Origin: a bacterium
Lineage (GTDB): Bacteria; Ratteibacteria; UBA8468; B48-G9; JAFGKM01
DNA: 13,147 bases
NCBI GenBank assembly: GCA_029548585.1
Contig: JAKPNC010000244.1
Coordinates: 1 to 13,147, forward strand
Direction of reading: 5' to 3'
This document shows, piece by piece, positions 7,674-13,147 of the stretch. Under the pieces are notes generated by a model. The model did no database searches. It worked only from the letters and a program-made list of their open reading frames with translations, and was not told the DNA's origin. The number at the start of each line of letters is the position of its first letter. The first letter of the stretch is position 1. The position numbers were made by a program, and so were the translations under genes.

Positions 7674-8108
7674 ATGAAGATAGGGATTGGAAGCGACCAT
7701 GCAGGGTACGACCTGAAGGAATTTCTCAAGGAAGAACTGAAAAAGGATGGATATGAGGTAAAAGATTACGGCCCGGAGGCAAAGAAATCCGTAGATTATC
7801 CGGATTTTGCCGAAAAGCTGGCAAGGGGCATGCAGAAGAAAGAAATACTCTTTGGCATACTTATATGCGGAACGGGTATCGGGATGTCTATCGCCGCCAA
7901 CAGGTACGGATGGATAAGGGCTGCGAGGGCATGCACCATACAGGATGCAATCCTTGCAAGAGAACACAATAACGCCAACGTCCTTGCCCTTGGGGGCAGG
8001 CTTACGGCCAATGAACTTGCCCTCCAGATGGCAAAAGCCTTCTTATCGACTCCTTTCCTGAAGGGGCGCCACACGAAAAGAGTAAACAGGCTGTCCAGGA
8101 TGCTGTAA
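7674..8108 (+). CDS. rpiB: Ribose-5-phosphate isomerase B
   Basis: Interconverts ribulose 5-phosphate and ribose 5-phosphate in the cytoplasm. The protein has 144 residues, normal for RpiB. Seen: SDHAG (D8, H9), DYPDFA at 41-46, the active-site loop ICGTGIGMSIAANR with catalytic C65 and T67, REHNNANVLALGGR (H98, N99), and GRHTKRV near the end (R132, H133). These match the E. coli RpiB active-site residues one for one. The related LacAB galactose-6-phosphate isomerases are less likely because this is a single complete subunit beside nucleotide and tRNA genes. The ATG has GAGG at 7662-7665, 8 nt upstream, and starts 13 nt after the previous stop. It could supply ribose phosphate for nucleotides or connect to the hexulose-phosphate synthase upstream. 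Confidence 0.96.
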   Translation: MKIGIGSDHAGYDLKEFLKEELKKDGYEVKDYGPEAKKSVDYPDFAEKLARGMQKKEILFGILICGTGIGMSIAANRYGWIRAARACTIQDAILAREHNNANVLALGGRLTANELALQMAKAFLSTPFLKGRHTKRVNRLSRML

Positions 8109-8111
8109 TAA

Positions 8112-9494
8112 ATGAAAGACGTGTCAGTTGTGGAAACTTCCTTTATTCCTCCCCGGGAAGCATTCGAAAAATTGAGAGGAAAACCCCACTTCGCCTGGCT
8201 TGATACATGCCCGGGTTCCACTGGCGGATTCTCCGTCATGGCATGTGAACCGTTCCTGGTTTTTTCGGCAAGAAAAAAAGAGATATCCATAGAGGAGAAA
8301 GGCAGGAAGGAATGTTTCACGGGAGAGCCGCTTGAGGTTCTCAACGAATTGATGAAGAAGAACTCGGTCTCCTGCAGGCATTTCTTCGGGCCGGGGGTAA
8401 TCGGGTACTTCGGCTACGGCCTCGGCCGGCAGATCGAAAAACTTCCGGACATCTCCCGGGACGACATATCCATTCCGGACATCTTCCTGTGCTTCTACGA
8501 CACTCTGCTGGTCTTCGACCGAAGGGAAAGCAAGCTCCTGGTCATTTCGTCATGCAGGGAAGGACAAAAAAGAATGGATCCCGCTTTTTTTTCAACCCGT
8601 TCCGGAAACTCTTACGTTAAATACCCCTCCGACTGCAGCGGCCCAAGGATAGACCGGGTATATTGCAACACAAGCCGTGAAAGGTATATGGAATCTGTAA
8701 AAAAGGTAAAAGAATATATCTTTGAGGGAGACGTTTACCAGGTAAACCTTTCGAGGCGGATTGTGGCGGAGGGATCCTTCCGGGCAGACAGGTTGTACCT
8801 CGGCATGAGAAGTATCAATCCTGCACCCTTCTCGGCTTTTTTTGATGCGGGCGATTTCCAGATAATTTCCAACTCCCCCGAGCTTTTCGTGAAGAAACAA
8901 GGAAGCCGTTTATCAACACTTCCCATGAAAGGAACCAGGCCCCGGGGCAGGACATGGAAAGAAGACCGGCTATACAGAAAAGAGCTCATGGAATCAGGAA
9001 AAGACATGGCTGAACTTGTCATGATCGTGGACCTTGAGAGAAACGACATGGGGAAAATCTGCATGCCCGGGAGCATCCGGGTCAGCAGGATGAGAAACCT
9101 GGAAGCATACAAGACAGTTCTTCAGACCACCTCACGGGTGGAGGGAAGGACAAGAAAAGATATAGGACTGCCCGGGATACTGAAGGCTTTATTCCCGGGA
9201 GGTTCAATAACAGGAGCTCCCAAGATAAGGGCCATGGAGATCATCGAGGAACTTGAACCGTTCAAAAGGTCATTCTATACAGGCAGCCTCGGGTACCTCG
9301 GGTTTAACGGCGGGATGGAACTCAATATCATGATAAGAACTATACTGATGCAGAACAACCGGCTATACTATCCCGTTGGAGGAGGCATCGTATGGGACAG
9401 CGATCCGGAGGACGAATATAATGAGACGGAAACAAAGGCAAAAGCCTTCTTTCTAACCCTGGAACAGATTAATGAACAGCATATTCCTTTTTGA
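8112..9494 (+). CDS. pabB: Aminodeoxychorismate synthase component I
   Basis: Converts chorismate plus ammonia to 4-amino-4-deoxychorismate, the first step to p-aminobenzoate and folate. The protein has 460 residues, the usual length. It has the chorismate-binding fold with YQVNLSRR (209-216), SNSPELF (253-259), PMKGTRPRG (271-279), FPGGSITGAPKIRAMEII (361-378) and a final GGGIVWDSDPEDEYNET. Lys273 in the PMKGT motif is the PabB nucleophile; anthranilate synthase TrpE has Ala there (PIAGT), so PabB is the better call. The glutamine amidotransferase partner PabA is not in the window. The start follows the rpiB stop by 3 nt with AGGA 11 nt upstream. Its 3' end overlaps the pabC start by 23 nt, which fits joint production of the two pathway enzymes. 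Confidence 0.95.
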   Translation: MKDVSVVETSFIPPREAFEKLRGKPHFAWLDTCPGSTGGFSVMACEPFLVFSARKKEISIEEKGRKECFTGEPLEVLNELMKKNSVSCRHFFGPGVIGYFGYGLGRQIEKLPDISRDDISIPDIFLCFYDTLLVFDRRESKLLVISSCREGQKRMDPAFFSTRSGNSYVKYPSDCSGPRIDRVYCNTSRERYMESVKKVKEYIFEGDVYQVNLSRRIVAEGSFRADRLYLGMRSINPAPFSAFFDAGDFQIISNSPELFVKKQGSRLSTLPMKGTRPRGRTWKEDRLYRKELMESGKDMAELVMIVDLERNDMGKICMPGSIRVSRMRNLEAYKTVLQTTSRVEGRTRKDIGLPGILKALFPGGSITGAPKIRAMEIIEELEPFKRSFYTGSLGYLGFNGGMELNIMIRTILMQNNRLYYPVGGGIVWDSDPEDEYNETETKAKAFFLTLEQINEQHIPF

Positions 9495-10337
9495 CGGAAA
9501 ACGGGTTGATTCAAGGGAAATAGGCTTCGAAAGCCTGGAGAGGGCTTTCCTCTATGGAGACGGCCTTTTTGAAACGATGAGAGGGACTAATTTCAGGATA
9601 TTCATGCGGGATAAACACATGGAAAGGCTCTCCGGAGGACTCGCCTCCTGCGGCATGGACATGCCTGAAAAATACGGGGACATCCTGCCACTTATAGAGA
9701 ACCTCCGGCAAAAGAAGGTATCGGGGACTCCTGCATAAGGCTAAACGTATGGAGAAAGGAGACAGGGACTCTCGATCCGGGGGATGAAAGGAAAAGCCGG
9801 TGGCTTGCAATAATAAAAAAGTTCCAGCCATACCCCCCGGACATTTACAGCAGGGGGATATCCTGCATGATAAGCGGCAGGTACTTTAAGAACGAGATAT
9901 CTCCTCTTTCTTCATCCAAGACCTTAAACTACCTTGAGAATATGCTTGCCGGGCGGGAAGCGAAAAGAAACGGGTGCCAACGGGCCATCCTCCTGAACCG
10001 CAGGGGAGAGATTGCAGAAGGAGACATCTCCAACATTTTTTTTACCAGGGCCGGCTTCCTCTGCACGCCATGCACCGATTGCGGGATATTGCCCGGCATA
10101 ACAAGGCAGGTTGTCTTAGATACATGCAGGGTACGGGGAATAAGTATCAGGGAAGGCAGGTTCAAGCCGGGAATCCTGAAAGAAGCCGGGGAAATCTTCA
10201 TGACGGGAACCCTGATGGGCATCGTCCCGGTTAAAAGCGTAAAAGGACTCTTCGAAGGGACCTCTTTTGAAATGAGCAGGATGCTTGCGGGCGAACTTGA
10301 ACGTTTAAGGCACAGGGAAACCTCTCCTAAAGCCTGA
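9472..10337 (+). pseudogene. pabC: Aminodeoxychorismate lyase (class IV aminotransferase), frameshifted
   Basis: PLP enzyme of the branched-chain-aminotransferase/lyase fold that releases p-aminobenzoate from aminodeoxychorismate. The coding sequence is split. The N-terminal frame (FDGKRVDS, FLYGDGLFETMRG) runs from ATG 9472 to a stop at 9736-9738. The rest continues in the -1 frame from about 9711 to 10337, with no ATG needed, reading GDSCIRLNVW. One extra A in the AAAA run at 9710-9713 restores a single ~288-residue protein. The switch must fall between 9669, after a stop in the second frame, and 9735. The second part has the PLP lysine (SSKTLNYL, codon 9918-9920), EGDISNIF, GILPGITRQ and MTGTLMGIVPV. 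Everything else is intact, so this is a recent mutation or a sequence error; AAAAG is not a classical slippery heptamer. Its place after pabB favours PabC over branched-chain or D-amino-acid aminotransferase. Confidence 0.88.
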
Positions 10338-10665
10338 GGCTGCGAAGCTGCTCCTCGTCAAGGCCGAGGTAATGGCCTATCTCGTGCAGAAGGACCGTGG
10401 ATATCCTTTCCCTGAGTTCCCGATCCGTCCTGCAACCCCTTTCTATGCTGGACTTAAAAAGAACTATCTTGTCGGGCATGACAAGGGAATAACCGGGATT
10501 TTTCCTGTGAGGAAAGGGAACCCCGTGATAAAATCCGAGCACGTTCGAAACGGGACCGTCCTCGACAAAAAATTCAACATTTTCCAGTTTCTTCCTGATT
10601 GCCGATGGAACGCTTTCCCATACCTCGGCGACGATTCTTTCAAATTCCTGCCTCGTAACCTCCAT
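10327..10665 (-). CDS. Zincin-like metallopeptidase family protein
   Basis: A small zinc-peptidase-like protein of 112 residues from ATG 10665. It has the zincin motif HEIGHYLGLDEE (H94, E95, H98, G101) followed by Glu104, plus family blocks LGFYHGVPFP and PDKIVLF. This fits the short 'minimal zincin' metallopeptidase family (Pfam Zincin_1 type), about 110-130 residues long; its substrate is unknown to me. There is no signal peptide, so it is cytoplasmic. In-frame ATGs also occur at 10683 (AGGGG 3 nt upstream) and 10719. The family-like N-terminus MEVTRQEFERIV favours 10665, and the 10719 start would overlap the -35 box of the divergent promoter. It converges on pabC, and the two coding regions overlap by 11 bp at their stops. 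Confidence 0.88.
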   Translation of the reverse strand: MEVTRQEFERIVAEVWESVPSAIRKKLENVEFFVEDGPVSNVLGFYHGVPFPHRKNPGYSLVMPDKIVLFKSSIERGCRTDRELRERISTVLLHEIGHYLGLDEEQLRSLRL

Positions 10666-10712
10666 TTCCTTATTATACTCCATGCACCCCTGTTCAAAAA
10701 GACCTGCAGAAT

Positions 10713-10741
10713 TTGACATATTTGTCTCAAGATTGTATAAA
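10713..10741 (+). promoter_or_regulatory. Near-consensus sigma-70 promoter for the GH2 gene
   Basis: TTGACA (10713-10718), a 17-nt spacer, then TATAAA (10736-10741): a perfect -35 box, ideal spacing and 5 of 6 at -10. Transcription would start near 10748, giving a leader of about 27 nt before the GH2 start codon. It points away from the metallopeptidase gene and marks the start of a separate transcription unit. Confidence 0.7.
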
Positions 10742-10750
10742 GATATATCT
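10715..10750. repeat. Two short inverted repeats over the promoter, possible operator sites
   Basis: GACA-TATT-TGTC (10715-10726) overlaps the -35 box. AGATATATCT (10741-10750) is a perfect 10-bp palindrome over the predicted transcription start. Either could bind a repressor of the GH2 gene, but short AT-rich palindromes also arise by chance and no regulator gene is adjacent. Confidence 0.3.
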
Positions 10751-10764
10751 CACGTACAGAAAAA

Positions 10765-10771
10765 AGGAAGG
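10765..10771 (+). promoter_or_regulatory. Ribosome-binding site for the GH2 gene
   Basis: AGGAAGG ends 3 nt before ATG 10775; its AGGA core is 6 nt away. This supports the chosen start codon. Confidence 0.7.
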
Positions 10772-10774
10772 CAA

Positions 10775-13147
10775 ATGGAAAAAGAAAAACCGTCAAGAAA
10801 AACAGAAATACTTTCCCGTAAATGGAAATTCCGGCTCGGGGACAACCCTTCAATGAGCCAGCCAGGGTACGACGATTCAGGGTGGGAGACGGTGAGAATA
10901 CCCCACGACTGGGCAATAAAAGGGCCTTTTGACAGGAAGAACGATCCGCATGTTCTTCATTATACGGGTAAGGACGGCAAAGAAAAGAAGCTCGTTCACT
11001 TCGGAAACACGGCCGGCCTGCCGCATGTCGGCAAGGCATGGTACAGGCTCAGGTTTACCCTGCCCGGGGAAACCGGTTCGGGAAGGATAAACATAGAGTT
11101 TGACGGCATCATGAGCAACAGCAGGGTATACTGCAACGGCCAGCTTGCGGGAGGATGGCCTTACGGCTATTCGTCCTTCTCACTCGACATAACCCGTCTC
11201 GTCCATCCGGGAGAAAACCTGCTTTCTGTTTCGGTTGACAACAAACCCTTCTCCTCGAGATGGTACCCCGGGGCGGGCATTTACAGGAACGTGCGCCTTC
11301 TCCAGACTTCAAAAATACACGTAGCCCACTGGGGAACATACATTACTACACACGGGGTATCTGAAAAAAGTGCGGCCATAGATATCAGGACGACGGTTGA
11401 GAACCACGGGAAAAAGGAAGCCGGGATCATCCTTGAAACGGGGATATATGACAGCAGGGGCAAGAGAACGGAATTCTCGAGAAAATCGGGAGGCGTTTCG
11501 AGGAAGGCGGTTTTCAGGCAGTCGGTTGACATTCGAAAACCCAGGCTATGGTCTGTCGATTCCCCCGAACTCTACATTGCCAGGACAACGGTAAGGAAAG
11601 GAAAGAAGGTCCTGGATACGTATGAAACGCCTTTCGGTATACGATCCCTGGATTTCGACCCGGAAAAGGGATTCTTCCTGAACGGCCGCCGGCTGGCGCT
11701 CAACGGGGTCTGCATGCACCATGACCTCGGGCCGCTGGGAAGCGCGGTCAACAAATCCGCGATAGAAAGGCAGCTGAAGATTCTCAGCGGGATGGGATGC
11801 AATGCGATAAGGACAAGTCACAATCCCCCCGCCCCGGAGCTTCTCGACCTGGCCGACAGCATGGGATTTTTAGTCATAGACGAAGCTTTTGACGAGTGGC
11901 GGATCAAAAAATGCGAAAACGGGTACCATACCCTCTTTGATGACTGGGCGGAGAAAGACCTTGCCGCAATGGTAAGAAGGGACAGAAATCATCCCTGCGT
12001 GATAATGTGGAGCATAGGCAACGAGATCCTCGAACAGAAAGATCCGGAAAAGGGCGCAGAAACGGCCAGGTTTCTCTCCCGGATATGCAAAAGGGAGGAT
12101 CCCTCCCGGCCCACCACCGCGGGATTCAATTTTCCCGAAGAAGCCATAAATAACGGTCTCGCCCGGTCGGTTGACATCCCGGGATGGAATTACAAATCCC
12201 ACCTTTACTTCCATTACCACGCCAGGCTTCCGGGAAAACCCACCTACGGAAGCGAGACGGCTTCATGCCTCAGCAGCCGGGGGATCTACCATTTCCCGGC
12301 AGAAGACCAGAGGTCCTTTCCCGGCAGGGACCTGCAGATAAGCAGCTACGACCTGGCGGGTCCCGGATGGGCAGGATCCCCCGATTGCGAATTCAGGGGG
12401 GTGGAAGAAAATCCTTTCATTATGGGAGAATTCGCCTGGACGGGCTTTGACTACCTCGGAGAACCTTACCCGTTCCAGGAAAAATGGCCGAGCCGCAGTT
12501 CATACTTCGGGATTGTCGACCTGTGCGGTATCCCCAAGGACAGGTACTACCTGTACCAGAGCCACTGGGCCAGGAAGGAGACGCTCCACCTTCTTCCCCA
12601 CTGGACATGGCCGGGCAGGGAAGGAGAGGTTGTTCCGGTTCACTGTTACACCAGCTGGGATACGGTGGAGCTTTTCGTCAACGGCAAATCCCAGGGCAGA
12701 AAGTCGAAGAATCCCAGGAACCTTGTAAACAGGTACCGGCTTGCATGGAGCGGAGTCGTCTACCGGCCGGGAGAAATAAAGGCGGTTGCATACGAAAAGG
12801 GCAAAGCGGTGAAAGAGACGACGGTACGTACCGCGGGAGAACCGGCCTCCATAAAACTGGCATGCGAGAAGAATTCCATGAAGGCCGACGGCCAGGACAT
12901 GTCCTTCGTCCATGCCATTGTAGTCGACAAGAGGGGGACTCCATGCCCGGCGGCGGACAACCTGGTCAGGTTCTGCACGGAGGGGCCTGCCGTCATAGCC
13001 GGTTCAGACAACGGAAACCCGGTTTCTATCGAACCGTTCCAGTCAGCTTCGAGAAAGGCGTTCAGCGGCAGGTGCGTGGTATACCTGCGTTCGGTCGAAG
13101 GGCCCGGAGGCATAATCAACCTGCGGGCAGAGGCAGAAGGGCTCAAG
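10775..13147 (+). CDS. GH2 beta-galactosidase-type glycoside hydrolase, 3'-partial
   Basis: The frame is open for 791 codons to the window end, so the C-terminus is missing. Order of domains: N-terminal jelly-roll sugar-binding domain (about 10-190, with SGWETVRIPHDWAI and RWYPGAGIYRNV), Ig-like domain (about 200-300), TIM-barrel catalytic domain (about 305-600), a DUF4982-like domain (about 610-690), then a GH2 C-terminal Ig-like domain beginning near SIKLACEKNSMKADGQD. The acid/base glutamate is E417 in WSIGNE and the nucleophile is E552 in GEFAWTGFDY; RTSHNPP is also present. The start begins MEKEKPSRK, with no signal peptide, so it is probably cytoplasmic and acts on imported oligosaccharides. 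This architecture is typical of beta-galactosidases, but beta-glucuronidase or other GH2 activities cannot be excluded. It has its own promoter and is not part of the upstream operon. Confidence 0.95.
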   Translation, partial: MEKEKPSRKTEILSRKWKFRLGDNPSMSQPGYDDSGWETVRIPHDWAIKGPFDRKNDPHVLHYTGKDGKEKKLVHFGNTAGLPHVGKAWYRLRFTLPGETGSGRINIEFDGIMSNSRVYCNGQLAGGWPYGYSSFSLDITRLVHPGENLLSVSVDNKPFSSRWYPGAGIYRNVRLLQTSKIHVAHWGTYITTHGVSEKSAAIDIRTTVENHGKKEAGIILETGIYDSRGKRTEFSRKSGGVSRKAVFRQSVDIRKPRLWSVDSPELYIARTTVRKGKKVLDTYETPFGIRSLDFDPEKGFFLNGRRLALNGVCMHHDLGPLGSAVNKSAIERQLKILSGMGCNAIRTSHNPPAPELLDLADSMGFLVIDEAFDEWRIKKCENGYHTLFDDWAEKDLAAMVRRDRNHPCVIMWSIGNEILEQKDPEKGAETARFLSRICKREDPSRPTTAGFNFPEEAINNGLARSVDIPGWNYKSHLYFHYHARLPGKPTYGSETASCLSSRGIYHFPAEDQRSFPGRDLQISSYDLAGPGWAGSPDCEFRGVEENPFIMGEFAWTGFDYLGEPYPFQEKWPSRSSYFGIVDLCGIPKDRYYLYQSHWARKETLHLLPHWTWPGREGEVVPVHCYTSWDTVELFVNGKSQGRKSKNPRNLVNRYRLAWSGVVYRPGEIKAVAYEKGKAVKETTVRTAGEPASIKLACEKNSMKADGQDMSFVHAIVVDKRGTPCPAADNLVRFCTEGPAVIAGSDNGNPVSIEPFQSASRKAFSGRCVVYLRSVEGPGGIINLRAEAEGLK

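Noticed and set aside
10331..10341. AGCCT-G-AGGCT inverted repeat at the pabC end, as a possible terminator
   Set aside because: A one-base centre cannot form a hairpin loop, there is no T-run, and it lies in the end of the metallopeptidase gene.
12093..12107. G/C-rich near-palindrome around GGATCC inside the GH2 gene
   Set aside because: Imperfect symmetry within a well-conserved coding region; no sign of a regulatory role.

Overview
The window (13,147 bp, roughly half G+C by eye) reads as a chromosomal piece of an anaerobic bacterium. It carries a glycyl-radical (class III) ribonucleotide reductase with its activase, and an NfnA-type flavin/[2Fe-2S] subunit. Arginine codons are mostly AGG/AGA and isoleucine is often ATA. 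This, together with a fused HPS-RraA enzyme and a fused TsaC-phosphatase, would fit an uncultured lineage such as Omnitrophota or a neighbour, but that placement is only an inference. No RNA gene, insertion sequence, phage gene, CRISPR array or origin was seen.

Region 1 (1-10337, all + strand) looks like one long operon. Most genes overlap or are separated by a few bases; the largest gap is 23 bp. The order is: nrdD (5' end cut off), nrdG, a small unrecognised protein, a GT4 glycosyltransferase, an RsbW-like ATPase, an HPS-RraA fusion, an NfnA-like oxidoreductase subunit, a TsaC/YrdC-LMW phosphatase fusion, rpiB, pabB and a frameshifted pabC. The contents link deoxynucleotide synthesis (nrdDG), pentose phosphates (HPS, RpiB), tRNA t6A modification (TsaC), p-aminobenzoate for folate (pabBC) and possibly cell-surface glycan (GT4). 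The order TsaC, LMW phosphatase, RpiB matches Bacillus ywlC-ywlE-ywlF, with the first two fused here.

Region 2 (10327-10719, - strand) is a small zincin-type metallopeptidase gene. It converges on pabC with an 11-bp overlap at the stop codons.

Region 3 (10720-13147, + strand) begins with a short divergent intergenic region. It holds a near-consensus sigma-70 promoter and two small inverted repeats. A cytoplasmic family GH2 beta-galactosidase-type enzyme follows; it is open to the window end, so its C-terminus is missing.

No single feature is a clearly new system. The points most worth a second look are the TsaC-phosphatase fusion with a YwlE-like phosphoarginine signature, the single-base frameshift in pabC, the N-box Asn-to-Ser change in the RsbW-like ATPase, and the HPS-RraA gene lying close to rpiB with no hexuloisomerase in view.
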